Below are positions 1 to 8,058 of a stretch of 64,000 bases of DNA, in pieces. The position numbers were made by a program, and so were the translations under genes. The DNA is from Paenibacillus chondroitinus NBRC 15376 (GTDB taxonomy: Bacteria; Bacillota; Bacilli; Paenibacillales; NBRC-103111): NCBI RefSeq assembly GCF_004000765.1, contig NZ_BILW01000008.1, positions 62,001 to 126,000 of the forward strand, in the 5' to 3' direction. The notes under the pieces are model-generated. The model did not search any database. It had not been told where the DNA came from and saw nothing but the letters and a program-made list of their open reading frames with translations. How positions within the stretch are numbered: position 1 is the stretch's first letter; each line of letters begins with the position of its first letter.

Positions 1-719
1 CGGTCCGCCGAATAATACAAATCCGTTGATTTGGCAGCTTGTCCCGAAATAATAAGAGGCGTTCTAGCTTCATCGACCAGAATGGAGTCAACTTCATCGA
101 TAACCGCGTAATAAAGCGGACGCTGTACCATCTGCTCTTTGTAGAGCACCATGTTATCTCTCAGGTAGTCGAACCCGTATTCATTGTTCGTTCCATACGT
201 AATATCGCAGGCATAAGCTGCTTGCTTTTCCTCATGGGAAAGTTCATGCAGATTGACCCCGACCGTCAGACCAAGGAATTCATAAATCTGGCCCATTTCG
301 CCGCTATCACGTTGTGCCAAATAGTCATTGACCGTTACCACGTGAACGCCTTTACCCAGCAAGGCATTCAAATAAACAGGAAGTGTTCCAACTAACGTTT
401 TCCCTTCCCCAGTTCTCATCTCGGCGATACGGCCTTCGTGCAGCACCATACCCCCAATAAGTTGAACGTCGTAATGACGTTTACCCAATACACGTTTGGC
501 CGCCTCTCTGACTACGGCAAAAGCTTCAGGAAGCAAATCATCCAATTCCTCGCCCTTTTCCAAGCGATTACGGAACTCCACAGTCTTGCCTCTTAACTCT
601 TCATCAGATAATGGCTCAATGCCTGCTTCAAGCTCGTTGATATACTCAACGGCTTTCAACATCCGTTTAACTTCCCGTTCATTGGAATCACCAAAAATCT
701 TCTTCACTAGTCCTAGCAT
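1..719 (-). CDS. secA: Protein translocase subunit SecA (N-terminal part, gene runs off the window)
   Basis: SecA is the ATPase motor that pushes preproteins through SecYEG at the inner face of the membrane. Only the first 239 codons lie in the window; the gene continues beyond position 1. The visible part starts [10 protein letters not shown] and carries the Walker A segment MRTGEGKT at residues 101-108, the Walker B segment with DEVD at 208-211, and DEART at 216-220, all typical of nucleotide-binding domain 1. The ATG at 717-719 is preceded by an AGAAAGGGG ribosome site. It follows hpf on the same strand, the order found in Bacillus subtilis (hpf/yvyD then secA). Assignment is certain by sequence; the absent C-terminus is simply outside the window. 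Confidence 0.97.
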   Translation of the reverse strand, partial: MLGLVKKIFGDSNEREVKRMLKAVEYINELEAGIEPLSDEELRGKTVEFRNRLEKGEELDDLLPEAFAVVREAAKRVLGKRHYDVQLIGGMVLHEGRIAEMRTGEGKTLVGTLPVYLNALLGKGVHVVTVNDYLAQRDSGEMGQIYEFLGLTVGVNLHELSHEEKQAAYACDITYGTNNEYGFDYLRDNMVLYKEQMVQRPLYYAVIDEVDSILVDEARTPLIISGQAAKSTDLYYSAD

Positions 720-754
720 CGGTGAACCCCTTTCTATTGCATTCGTATCCTTAA

Positions 755-784
755 ATTGTACCACCTTTGACTGCCCTGCCGCAA
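755..784 (-). promoter_or_regulatory. Possible sigma-A promoter of secA
   Basis: On the minus strand TTGCGG (779-784) and TACAAT (755-760) are separated by 18 bp, about 36 bp upstream of the secA ATG. The -10 is good and the -35 moderate, so this is a candidate only. Confidence 0.35.
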
Positions 785-923
785 CAAACCCTCGGCCTAC
801 ATTCATATAAACTGCTTATGGCCTTCAAAAGTTTCACGTTTTAGCTTATTTCTATAGTATTGAAACGTTATCGAAAATGCATGCATGCAAAATAAACGTA
901 TCTACAATGCTCTATCAATAGAA

Positions 924-958
924 AAGAGCTCAATTCGACCGAATCGAATCAAGCTCTT
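924..958 (-). terminator. Rho-independent terminator after hpf
   Basis: Arms AAGAGCT (924-930) and AGCTCTT (952-958), with further pairing between ATTCG and CGAAT inside the loop, form a stem just downstream of the hpf stop on the minus strand. It is followed on that strand by a short T-rich stretch. Confidence 0.7.
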
Positions 959-972
959 GGTAAGTATTTATT

Positions 973-1527
973 TTATTTGTAAATAGCCGGTTCAATCAAT
1001 CCGTACTTGCCATCATTACGCTTATAAACTACGTTGACAGAATCTGTGTCCATATTGGAGAAAACAAAGAAACTGTGACCAACCAAATTCATTTGCAAAA
1101 TCGCTTCCTCCACATCCATCGGCTTCAAATCGAAGCGTTTGTTGCGGACCAATTCAAAGTCTTCTTCCTCTTCCACGAAAGTGACAGGTGATGTTTCCAT
1201 TTTAAACAAATCACGCTTGCCGCCTTCTTCGCGAATTTTGCGGTTGGTTCTCGTTTTATGCTTGCGAATTTGGCGCTCTAACTTGTCCACAACCAAATCA
1301 ATCGAAGCATACATATCAGAGTTGCGTTCCTCTGCTCTAAGCAGCACGCCAGTTAAAGGAATGGCGACCTCGATGGTTTGCAAATCTTTGACCACACTTA
1401 GCTTTACTTGTACATCGGATGTAAGGGGAGCTTCAAAATACCTATCTAGTCTGTTTAATTTTTTCTCGACATAGTCCCTGAGGGCCTCAGTTACTTCAAG
1501 GTGTTCTCCGCGAATGCTAATCATCAT
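973..1527 (-). CDS. hpf: Long-form ribosome hibernation promoting factor
   Basis: Long HPF binds 30S subunits and, through its C-terminal domain, dimerises 70S ribosomes into inactive 100S particles in stationary phase. The 184-residue product begins MMISIRGEHLEVTEAL and has the N-terminal RaiA-type domain (about residues 1-100) with the basic stretch RQIRKHKTRTNRK. A linker leads to the C-terminal dimerisation domain (about 130-184) containing the hallmark MDVEEAILQMNLVGHSFFVF. The length equals the usual long-form family. A GGGAG ribosome site lies about 9 bp before the ATG. It sits between a cold-shock gene and secA, and a sigma-H-like promoter lies upstream. In B. subtilis the homologue yvyD is under stress and sigma-H control. 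Confidence 0.96.
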   Translation of the reverse strand: MMISIRGEHLEVTEALRDYVEKKLNRLDRYFEAPLTSDVQVKLSVVKDLQTIEVAIPLTGVLLRAEERNSDMYASIDLVVDKLERQIRKHKTRTNRKIREEGGKRDLFKMETSPVTFVEEEEDFELVRNKRFDLKPMDVEEAILQMNLVGHSFFVFSNMDTDSVNVVYKRNDGKYGLIEPAIYK

Positions 1528-1563
1528 AGTTAAACATCTCCCTTCCTACTTACAGTATACTAC

Positions 1564-1590
1564 ATTCCACCCCATCTTCATAATTCCTTT
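1564..1590 (-). promoter_or_regulatory. Sigma-H-type promoter of hpf
   Basis: Minus-strand sequence reads AAAGGAATT (1582-1590), an 11-bp spacer, then GTGGAAT (1564-1570). This fits the B. subtilis sigma-H consensus RnAGGAwWW-N11/12-RnnGAAT at every fixed position. It lies about 37 bp before the hpf start, and B. subtilis yvyD is a known sigma-H and sigma-B target. Confidence 0.65.
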
Positions 1591-1681
1591 AAATTCCGAC
1601 CATAATATGTATACCAATGATAAATGACTTCGTCTTCCGTTTAGGATGAACGCGTTTGTCAAGGTAGATGCGAAGCTACGC

Positions 1682-1713
1682 AAAAAAACACCCCGGGATG
1701 ATTCCCAAGGTGT
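1682..1713 (-). terminator. Rho-independent terminator after the cold-shock gene
   Basis: On the minus strand arms ACACC..GGGA and TCCC..GGTGT (1688-1713) form a stem with a TTGGG/CCCGG interior, followed directly by seven T residues. Confidence 0.9.
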
Positions 1714-1758
1714 GCATGTTCGTAGGTGTATACTAGCGGCACCGACCGTGCCGGATGA

Positions 1759-1956
1759 TTATAGTCTGCTAACGTTAGCTGCTTGCGGACCGCGTGCGCC
1801 TTCTACGATGTCAAACTCTACTGCTTGACCTTCGTCCAGCGTTTTGAATCCTTCGGATTGAATAGCTGAGAAATGCACGAATACATCTCCACCATCTTCA
1901 CGCTCAATGAAACCATAGCCTTTCTCTGCGTTGAACCATTTCACTTTACCTTGCAT
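1759..1956 (-). CDS. Cold-shock protein (CspA/CspB family)
   Basis: Small single-domain nucleic-acid-binding protein of the OB-fold cold-shock family, acting as an RNA chaperone. The 65-residue product starts [11 protein letters not shown]1 is GYGFIE at 13-18 and RNP2 is VFVHF at 25-29, and the end GPQAANV is typical. An in-frame GTG three codons upstream could give a 68-residue form. The ATG was chosen because family members start at this residue and the GAAGGG ribosome site would sit only three bases from the GTG. A consensus sigma-A promoter and a leader of about 68 nt lie upstream, a common layout for csp genes. The exact paralogue (cspB, cspC or cspD) cannot be decided. Confidence 0.95.
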   Translation of the reverse strand: MQGKVKWFNAEKGYGFIEREDGGDVFVHFSAIQSEGFKTLDEGQAVEFDIVEGARGPQAANVSRL

Positions 1957-2030
1957 AACGTACACATTCCCTTCGTTTTAAAAAATGTAATAATCATAAG
2001 CAAATGAATAATGTAAGCCCTTACTTTTTG

Positions 2031-2060
2031 ACTATAACACCCGTCTGCTTGACCTGTCAA
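2031..2060 (-). promoter_or_regulatory. Sigma-A promoter of the cold-shock gene
   Basis: Minus strand: perfect TTGACA (2055-2060), 18-bp spacer, TATAGT (2031-2036). The transcript would have a leader of about 68 nt. Confidence 0.75.
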
Positions 2061-2112
2061 TTTGAAACTTGCCAATCAAGTAAATTTTTTGAAAATTCGG
2101 GTATATACAAAT

Positions 2113-2207
2113 CGTGGATAACTGCAAAATTTGTAGAATATTGTCGTGGCGCGGGTTTATTCACTTTATTCACAGAGTTATGCACAGGTTTGTGCACATT
2201 ATCCACA
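2113..2207. promoter_or_regulatory. DnaA-box cluster
   Basis: Three exact matches to the DnaA box TTATNCACA lie on the plus strand: TTATTCACA (2166-2174), TTATGCACA (2178-2186) and TTATCCACA (2199-2207). One-mismatch copies are TTATTCACT (2157-2165) and, inverted, CGTGGATAA (2113-2121). Starts of the forward boxes are 9, 12 and 21 bp apart. The cluster occupies the space between the 3' end of the glycosylation operon and the cold-shock promoter. Neither dnaA nor dnaN is in the window. DnaA-box clusters outside oriC are known in B. subtilis to modulate initiation; a role here is inference. Confidence 0.7.
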
Positions 2208-2230
2208 GGCCTCACAAGACAAAAAACCAT

Positions 2231-3439
2231 CTACTTCGCGTAAAATGTTAATACTTTATTTACAGTGTTTATAACATCTTGGATATCCTGATCTATCATG
2301 GCCGGGAACAGCGGAAGAGAAATAATACCTTCGTAAAGATTTTCCGCTATTGGTGCAATCCCTTTCTTGTACCCTAATCTCTTGTAGTAAGGGTGGTAAT
2401 GCACAGGAAGATAATGAACATTAACACCAATGTTTTGTTTTCTCAATGCATCAAAAATATCCTTACGACTTCCAGTTAACTTTGATAAATCGAGTTGAAT
2501 AATATAGAGATGCCAGCTAGAATTGCGATCTGGTTTCTGATAGGGTGTAATAATTGCTGGTGTATGCGCAAAAGCTTCTGAATACTGCTTTGCTATTTCT
2601 CGTCTACGGGCAACAAACTCATCTATTTTTTTCAGTTGTGAGGAACCTAACGCCGCCTGAATATCTGTCATACGGTAGTTAAACCCTAGTTCTTGCATCT
2701 CATAATACCAGTCACCTTCAGCCTGTGATTCAAGCAATTCTTTTTCCCGGGTAATACCGTGACTTCGAAAAAGAAGCAATTTCTGATATAACTCATCTGA
2801 ATTAGTAGTAATTACGCCACCCTCTCCAGTAGTTACATGTTTAACAGGATGGAAACTAAACATCGTCATATCTGCGATTGAACCAACTTTTCGACCTTTG
2901 TAATCAGCACCCAGCGAATGGGCAGCGTCTTCAATTACTATTAGATTTCGCTCCTTTGCAAGCTGCATAATTTCTACTAAATCTACGGGCTGGCCTGTAA
3001 AATCTACGGGAATGATCGCTTTTGTTTTAGGAGAGATCAAAACTTTAATCTTCTCACTATCTATGTTGTAAGTATCCAATTCAATATCTGCGAATACCAC
3101 TTCACCACCACAATAACGTACACAATTTGCACTTGCAGCAAAGGTCATTGAAGTTGTAATTACCTCATCCCCTTCACCTATTTCTGCAGCAAAACAAGCT
3201 CCATGAAGCGCTGCTGTCCCATTTGAAAAAGCCACTGCAAATTTAGCACCTACATAACGTGCTACTGAATCCTCAAATTCCTTAATTCTTGGTCCTTGTG
3301 TTAAAAAGGGAGATCGAAGCGTTGCAATAACAGCTTCAATGTCTGTCTCATCTAGAGACTGTCTACCATAAGGAAGCATTGTATCCCGAACTGGAACGTC
3401 CTCGAAGAGCACTGGTTGCGAATTTTTTGTATTAACCAT
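2231..3439 (-). CDS. pseC: PLP-dependent UDP-sugar aminotransferase, PseC-like
   Basis: Member of the DegT/DnrJ/EryC1/StrS aminotransferase family. PseC transfers an amino group from glutamate to C4 of the 4-keto-6-deoxy sugar made by PseB, the second step of pseudaminic acid synthesis. The 402-residue product shows VIEDAAHSLGA (PLP-binding Asp171) and SFHPVKHVTTGEGG with Schiff-base Lys200; this motif is close to PseC proteins. The ATG at 3437-3439 was chosen because a GGAGG site lies 8 bp upstream; the open frame extends 17 codons further without such a site. It is last in the flagellin-glycosylation operon. No clear terminator follows, only the DnaA-box region. A legionaminic-acid-type C4 aminotransferase is the main alternative. 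Confidence 0.85.
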   Translation of the reverse strand: MVNTKNSQPVLFEDVPVRDTMLPYGRQSLDETDIEAVIATLRSPFLTQGPRIKEFEDSVARYVGAKFAVAFSNGTAALHGACFAAEIGEGDEVITTSMTFAASANCVRYCGGEVVFADIELDTYNIDSEKIKVLISPKTKAIIPVDFTGQPVDLVEIMQLAKERNLIVIEDAAHSLGADYKGRKVGSIADMTMFSFHPVKHVTTGEGGVITTNSDELYQKLLLFRSHGITREKELLESQAEGDWYYEMQELGFNYRMTDIQAALGSSQLKKIDEFVARRREIAKQYSEAFAHTPAIITPYQKPDRNSSWHLYIIQLDLSKLTGSRKDIFDALRKQNIGVNVHYLPVHYHPYYKRLGYKKGIAPIAENLYEGIISLPLFPAMIDQDIQDVINTVNKVLTFYAK

Positions 3440-3503
3440 TTGAAATACCTCCGATATTTTAAAAATAGGCTGAAATGCGTCAATTCGCATATCAGCCCTT
3501 CTC

Positions 3504-4442
3504 TTAGATAATAGTTTGAATCCACTCTTCAGTTAGCTTTAAACCTTCTTCAAGTGTTGTAAGGGGCTGCCATCCAAGGAGATCTTTCGCCTTAGATGAA
3601 TTACAAAGAAGTTTTTGAATCTCGCTCTGCGGATGAATATGCTCTACATGCTTGATTCTGTTCTCGTCCCCAACAATTAATTTGGCCAAATCATTTACTG
3701 CAATATCACGCCCTAGACCTGCATTTACAATATGTCCATCAACACGGTCAGAGTATCCTGCCTCCACAACAAATCGAGCGCAATCATCAACATAGAGCAA
3801 ATCCCTCGTCTGCGTTCCCTCTCCATAGATGTGTAAAGTTTCCCCGTTAAGCTTCTTCTTGATGAAAATAGCCACGACTCCACCCTCGCCACCAAACTTT
3901 TGGAACGGTCCATAAGTATTAAATGGGCGAACTACAACAGCCGGTAAACCATATGCAAAAAAATAAGATAGAACCATATTTTCAGCAGCAATTTTTGCAC
4001 CAGCATAGGGAGAGGCCGGCTTAATTGGATGCGTTTCAGATATTCCCGACTCGTCTAAACAACGATCATAGACCATACAAGTACTCATAAATACGATCTT
4101 CACTTGATGTTTACGACATTGTTCTAACACATAGAATGTTCCTAACGTGTCATTATTAAAAGTCGTCCTAGGATCATCGATGCTATCTTGTACATTGATA
4201 CTTGCACCAAGATGATAACAAACATCGAAACCATTTTCGAACAATTGACTTAAAGTCTCTTCGTTTTTGATGTCACCGTGAAGAAATTGCTGGAATCTTG
4301 GATGAGACTTGAATTCTTCAATATTATTTTCTTCTCCGTTGGATAAATCATCTAAGACCCAGACATTCTGTCCATCTTCTAATAACCTTTTTACAACCCA
4401 ACGACCAATGAAACCTGCTCCGCCCGTAACCAATACTTTCAT
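3504..4442 (-). CDS. NAD-dependent nucleotide-sugar epimerase/dehydratase (extended SDR)
   Basis: Extended short-chain dehydrogenase of the GalE/RmlB class. The N-terminus has the Rossmann motif GGAGFIG (residues 7-13). The active-site set is Ser120-Thr121 with YAGAK (Tyr146, Lys150), and RPFNTYGP is typical of nucleotide-sugar epimerases. Length (312) is normal for the family. It lies between pseI-like and pseC-like genes on the same strand and has its own AAGGGG ribosome site. It is not one of the classical six pseudaminate enzymes, so it may make a stereochemical or chemical variant of the sugar, or a second sugar of the flagellar glycan. The exact reaction cannot be read from the sequence. 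Confidence 0.85.
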   Translation of the reverse strand: MKVLVTGGAGFIGRWVVKRLLEDGQNVWVLDDLSNGEENNIEEFKSHPRFQQFLHGDIKNEETLSQLFENGFDVCYHLGASINVQDSIDDPRTTFNNDTLGTFYVLEQCRKHQVKIVFMSTCMVYDRCLDESGISETHPIKPASPYAGAKIAAENMVLSYFFAYGLPAVVVRPFNTYGPFQKFGGEGGVVAIFIKKKLNGETLHIYGEGTQTRDLLYVDDCARFVVEAGYSDRVDGHIVNAGLGRDIAVNDLAKLIVGDENRIKHVEHIHPQSEIQKLLCNSSKAKDLLGWQPLTTLEEGLKLTEEWIQTII

Positions 4443-4480
4443 CTGTATCTTCCCCTTCTTCTAGGTGAGGCTTAAATTAG

Positions 4481-5539
4481 TTATAGTATCATATCTAATG
4501 TGACAGCAGTTCCTCTTGGAATATCTTTGTTTACTCTTTTACCAAGCAAGGTATCTAAGTATTTAGGCGGAAGACCAAGGCCCGGTCGAATAACACGTAA
4601 ATTTTCAGATGTAAAAATTTCTCCCGCTTTCAAATCTTTAACTGCATATAACGAGCGACGAAACTTTGTGGAGTTCTTTTCTTTCTCACTAACGCCATAA
4701 GAAATAGCACCTAACCCTTGCCATGCACGCTCTGTTTCTTCCACTAAGCTGCTCATCTCATGAGGTTCCAATGAAAAAGCACTGTCGACCCCACCATCAG
4801 CTCTACTTAAGGTAAAATGCTTCTCTATTACAGTTGCCCCTAAGGCAACACTTGCTACAGCTACACCAACGCCTAATGTATGATCAGATAAACCGACCTG
4901 GACATTAAAAAGTTGCTGCATATGCGGAATGGTTCGAATGTTGGAATTGTCCGGAGTAGCTGGGTAAGAACTCGTACATTTTAATAAAATAAGATCTTGG
5001 CATCCCGCAGCTCGAACGGTTTGAACGAGTTCATCCAGTTCAGCAATACTTGCCATACCTGTTGATGCAATAATTGGCTTGCCTGTGGAAGCAACTTTAC
5101 GGAGTAGTGGTATATCCGTATTCTCAAATGAAGCAATTTTATAGCAGGATACTCCTAAGGATTCCAAAAAATCTACCGCAGTCTCATCAAACGGTGTGCT
5201 AAAACCTATCATCCCGTGTGCTTTACAGCGATCAAAAATTGCTTTATGCCACTCCCATGGCGTATAAGCTTGCTGATATAGAGCATACAAAGACTGCCCA
5301 TTCCACAAGCTTTCAGCATCATTGATAAAAAAATCGCTTTGGTCGGACTCTATAGTCATAGTATCTGCTGTATAAGTTTGAATCTTTAAGGCATGTGCTC
5401 CCGCTCTAGCTGCGGCATCTACAATTTCAAGCGCTCGCTCTAAAGATTGATTATGATTGCCGGACATTTCCGCTATTATAAACGGCCTTTGCTTAGGCCC
5501 GATTGTTCGATGTTCAATGATAATTTCAGGATGATACAT
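4481..5539 (-). CDS. pseI: Nonulosonic acid synthase (PseI/NeuB family)
   Basis: Condenses a 6-deoxy-hexose derivative with phosphoenolpyruvate to give a nine-carbon nonulosonic acid. The 352-residue product has the NeuB-type TIM barrel, with FIIAEMSGNHNQSLERA near residues 20-36 and KIQTYTADTMT near 52-62. KHFTLSR lies in the second half, followed by a C-terminal SAF (antifreeze-like) domain over about the last 60 residues. The EMSGNH form (where sialate synthases usually have E-G-N-H) and the PseG/PseH neighbours favour PseI over a sialate synthase. The ATG at 5537-5539 has GAGGTG 6 bp upstream; the GTG three codons earlier overlaps this site. SpsE of spore-coat polysaccharide synthesis is a close relative. 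Confidence 0.88.
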   Translation of the reverse strand: MYHPEIIIEHRTIGPKQRPFIIAEMSGNHNQSLERALEIVDAAARAGAHALKIQTYTADTMTIESDQSDFFINDAESLWNGQSLYALYQQAYTPWEWHKAIFDRCKAHGMIGFSTPFDETAVDFLESLGVSCYKIASFENTDIPLLRKVASTGKPIIASTGMASIAELDELVQTVRAAGCQDLILLKCTSSYPATPDNSNIRTIPHMQQLFNVQVGLSDHTLGVGVAVASVALGATVIEKHFTLSRADGGVDSAFSLEPHEMSSLVEETERAWQGLGAISYGVSEKEKNSTKFRRSLYAVKDLKAGEIFTSENLRVIRPGLGLPPKYLDTLLGKRVNKDIPRGTAVTLDMIL

Positions 5540-5565
5540 GCTGCCCACCTCGGCGATTATGATAA

Positions 5566-6123
5566 TTAGTATAGCTTTTCACCATATTGCAGTAATAAAT
5601 CTTTCTTTATTCCGCCCCATTGATCGGCAAAACACGCAAATAACACAATATCTTCATAGTAATTATGCTTCCATACGTGTTGTGATAAAATACCTTCTTG
5701 TGTAAAACCTAACCTTCTATGAAATCGTAAACTTTTCTCATTAAATGCGAATACTTCTGCGCACAATTTACGAATTTTCAAATGTTCAAATGCTTCAGAC
5801 ATACCTAGAGTCCCCAGAACTGACCCACTTCCAGGAGGAACATCTGTTTCGCCGAGATAAAATCCCCAATTACACTTACTGTGCACACTATTAATAGAAG
5901 TAAAATTGATGACCCCAATCGGTGTACGATTGAGTTCAAATATGTAATGTCGCGACTCTTGACTGTTTTGAATCCGCGAAAACCAAGAACAATGGTCATC
6001 CCAAGAAATCAGCTCGTCAGAATACATATTCTTTCGAACGCGTTCTGAGTTCCGCCACTGCAAGACAATTTTCAGATCCGATTCTGACATAATACGAAGC
6101 TTATAATCGTTATACGGTCGCAT
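5566..6123 (-). CDS. pseH: GNAT N-acetyltransferase, PseH-like
   Basis: PseH acetylates the 4-amino group of the UDP-linked sugar made by PseC, using acetyl-CoA. The 185-residue protein has a GNAT fold: RIMSESDLKIVLQWRNSERVRKNMYS at the start is the recognisable RimJ/RimL and PseH signature with QWRN. The CoA-binding loop region is around GSGSVLGTLGMSEAF, and FHRRLGFTQEG lies near residue 150. It is encoded between pseG-like and pseI-like genes with short spacers, the usual context of pseH. A GAGGAAA site precedes the ATG. Confidence 0.82.
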   Translation of the reverse strand: MRPYNDYKLRIMSESDLKIVLQWRNSERVRKNMYSDELISWDDHCSWFSRIQNSQESRHYIFELNRTPIGVINFTSINSVHSKCNWGFYLGETDVPPGSGSVLGTLGMSEAFEHLKIRKLCAEVFAFNEKSLRFHRRLGFTQEGILSQHVWKHNYYEDIVLFACFADQWGGIKKDLLLQYGEKLY

Positions 6124-6153
6124 AGCTTTTCCTCGTGAACTTTAGATTTCGGC

Positions 6154-7278
6154 TTATTTTACGGAGTTTAAAAGGTTGCTTACAACACTAACCGCGTCAA
6201 CAGCATCTAGTTGCCCCATAATTTCCATTCCTGTACGACTAATGTCGGCTAACAAACCTGGATTCTCACAGTACTTTTTAATCGCTATCGCAATCGTAGG
6301 AGGGGATACCTCACTGTAATGGCCTAAATACTGAATCGCACCTCTACTCGCAACAACTTCTGTAACTTCGATCTGGTTATCAGCCGTCGTAATTGTTATC
6401 GCAGGGAGCCCCAAAAAGCACCTTTCCCACGTAGTGGAACCGCCAGCCCCAATTGCTAAATCCGCGTGAACCATCAATTCGGCCATTTGATTGGTTTGGC
6501 AATAATATTCCGCATTTAATAGTTTAGAGCAAAGCTCAGCAATCTTCGCCTTATTGGGATTCGAACTGCCCACAACCACATCAATTTTAAGTTCTGTTTC
6601 CTCCAATAAAATAAAAGCTTCAAGTGCCTTTTGGGTTTCATTGGTAGGGTCGCTACCACCGAAAAAAGCAAGAATTCTGCGGACACCCTTCTCCCTTATT
6701 TGTGCAAATGTTCGTGCAACCTGAAACTCGTCGCGCAATAAGGCATAAGAAGGTCCCAAAAACTTCATACAGTACTCAGGAATCATGCCATCGTATCGAT
6801 TCTCCATATTATTATAGAGGTTTTGATCTAACAGTATATCGCAATCATGATGCCTATTAGCTAGATCATCTACAATCATAATTTTGTTCACGAAACTCCG
6901 AATGTTCTGTTCCCATCTTATATCAATTGCATAGTGGTCTACGATAAGCAAGTCAATAGCTGTCCCTAGGATGCTTAACATAGAGGAAGTTTGAGCTAGA
7001 TCCTCTTCCCAAGGTACACCCAACCAGTGTGAATAAGCATAGGCCCCCTCTGCTTCATTCACTTTTTGCTCAAAATATGGAAGTCGTAAAACAGGGTATT
7101 CCATTTGTTGAATTAGATCACATAAATGGCCGGGATGTTCTCGACAAACAAACTGTACCATAGCTCCATTCCGTCTAAACTTATCGGCTAGTGTCAGACA
7201 CCTCATGACATGCCCAGTACCGATTTCCGTCGAAGCATCTGCACGAATAACAATTTGCAAAGCATCAAACCCCTTCAT
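6154..7278 (-). CDS. pseG: UDP-sugar hydrolase, PseG-like
   Basis: PseG removes UDP from UDP-2,4-diacetamido-2,4,6-trideoxy-beta-L-altropyranose, giving the free sugar for PseI. The 374-residue protein has the MurG-like GT-B fold. The N-terminal IVIRADASTEIGTGHVMRC contains the catalytic GTGH (about residues 20-23), and the second domain has ILAFFGGSDPTNET and AIGAGGSTTWERCFLGLPAI. The start at 7276-7278 follows a GGGAGGGG site. A farther in-frame ATG at 7299 would place this site inside the coding region and has no site of its own. The gene follows flaG and begins the distal half of the sugar operon. Confidence 0.87.
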   Translation of the reverse strand: MKGFDALQIVIRADASTEIGTGHVMRCLTLADKFRRNGAMVQFVCREHPGHLCDLIQQMEYPVLRLPYFEQKVNEAEGAYAYSHWLGVPWEEDLAQTSSMLSILGTAIDLLIVDHYAIDIRWEQNIRSFVNKIMIVDDLANRHHDCDILLDQNLYNNMENRYDGMIPEYCMKFLGPSYALLRDEFQVARTFAQIREKGVRRILAFFGGSDPTNETQKALEAFILLEETELKIDVVVGSSNPNKAKIAELCSKLLNAEYYCQTNQMAELMVHADLAIGAGGSTTWERCFLGLPAITITTADNQIEVTEVVASRGAIQYLGHYSEVSPPTIAIAIKKYCENPGLLADISRTGMEIMGQLDAVDAVSVVSNLLNSVK

Positions 7279-7308
7279 CAAGGAAAGAACCCCTCCCATA
7301 CTTAGGGG

Positions 7309-7665
7309 TTAAATTTTTTTATCTACAATAATTCCCAGTTTCTCATAAAAATTAGCCACCATATCCATAACTTTCTTGGACGGAATTTCTTTAATTACAT
7401 CATTGGTTTTGTCATCCACAACTTGTACGTAATATTCTTGCAGTTTATCGTGTAAAACAAAATGAAGATGGGAGTTTTTAGACTGCAATATTTTATTGAG
7501 ATGATCAAGTTCCTTAGTAATCTCTGTTTTGTTATATGCTCGTTCTTGTTGAATTTCGACACCAGGAGCTTCCTCTTGTTGAGGTACCTTATGCTCATCC
7601 GGGTATTCCTTAGCAGCAGATCGCTCCTGTAGACCTGAAACATCAGTAATCGGTCGAATTTCCAT
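7309..7665 (-). CDS. flaG: FlaG-family flagellar protein
   Basis: FlaG proteins are small flagellar proteins encoded near fliD and hag and thought to influence filament length. The 118-residue product has an acidic, low-complexity N-terminal half. Its C-terminal domain (about 48-118) has SHLHFVLHDKLQEYYVQVVDDKTNDVIKEIPSKKV, which matches FlaG. It corresponds to yvyC in the B. subtilis order. A GGGAGG site lies just before the ATG. Spacing to the fliT-like gene upstream is 19 bp and to pseG downstream about 30 bp, so it probably shares a transcript with both. Confidence 0.88.
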   Translation of the reverse strand: MEIRPITDVSGLQERSAAKEYPDEHKVPQQEEAPGVEIQQERAYNKTEITKELDHLNKILQSKNSHLHFVLHDKLQEYYVQVVDDKTNDVIKEIPSKKVMDMVANFYEKLGIIVDKKI

Positions 7666-7684
7666 TTTGCCCTCCCTAGGCTAT

Positions 7685-8047
7685 TTACTTTTTTTTGTCG
7701 AAAAAGGCCCCATATGGCGTTTGTCGCAAATAAGATTCATATTGCGTGGATATCGTTTTAGCTTTTCGAATATCTTTTATCTTTGCTTCCGTCTCTTGCA
7801 GCGAGGCTTGAATGGCTTTCTGTAATTCATCTTCCTTGACCTTTAGCTTATCATAGAATGAGCGGTATTTGTCGACATTCGCATCCTGCCGTAAATTTTC
7901 ATCCAACTGCTTTAATAACAGCCCCCGCTCTGCAAACAGTGGATCCATCGCTTCGAGAGGCTGATCCTGTGGAGAATATTGAATGATCCGGAGCATATCG
8001 CCTGTTCTGTCCATGAGTTGTTGAAACAATACTTCAGTGGATCCCAT
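7685..8047 (-). CDS. fliT: FliT-like flagellar chaperone protein
   Basis: The 120-residue helical protein lies directly after fliS, where B. subtilis has fliT, the export chaperone of the cap protein FliD. It has long amphipathic helices (for example DKLKVKEDELQKAIQASLQETEAKIKDI) and no membrane segment. Sequence similarity to known FliT cannot be judged securely by eye, so the name rests mainly on position, size and helical character. The start at 8045-8047 has AGGAGG 8 bp upstream, located across the fliS stop codon. Using the earlier in-frame ATG would overlap fliS by 43 bp without a good site. Confidence 0.65.
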   Translation of the reverse strand: MGSTEVLFQQLMDRTGDMLRIIQYSPQDQPLEAMDPLFAERGLLLKQLDENLRQDANVDKYRSFYDKLKVKEDELQKAIQASLQETEAKIKDIRKAKTISTQYESYLRQTPYGAFFDKKK

Positions 8048-8058
8048 GTAGGCGCCTC

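Noticed and set aside
876-889. TGCATGCATGCA palindrome between hpf and secA
   Set aside because: Short simple repeat with no link to a promoter or terminator that I can support.
2101-2210. Chromosomal replication origin
   Set aside because: DnaA boxes are present, but there is no dnaA, dnaN or other origin-linked gene and no clear unwinding element beside them in the window. A non-origin DnaA-box cluster is the safer call.
2004-2243. Plus-strand 79-codon frame over the DnaA-box region
   Set aside because: Runs through the csp promoter and the DnaA boxes; no ribosome site and low-complexity translation.
4481-5539. Sialic acid synthase NeuB
   Set aside because: The family is shared, but neighbouring PseG-, PseH-, PseB- and PseC-like genes point to pseudaminate-type synthesis, with no NeuC-like gene present.
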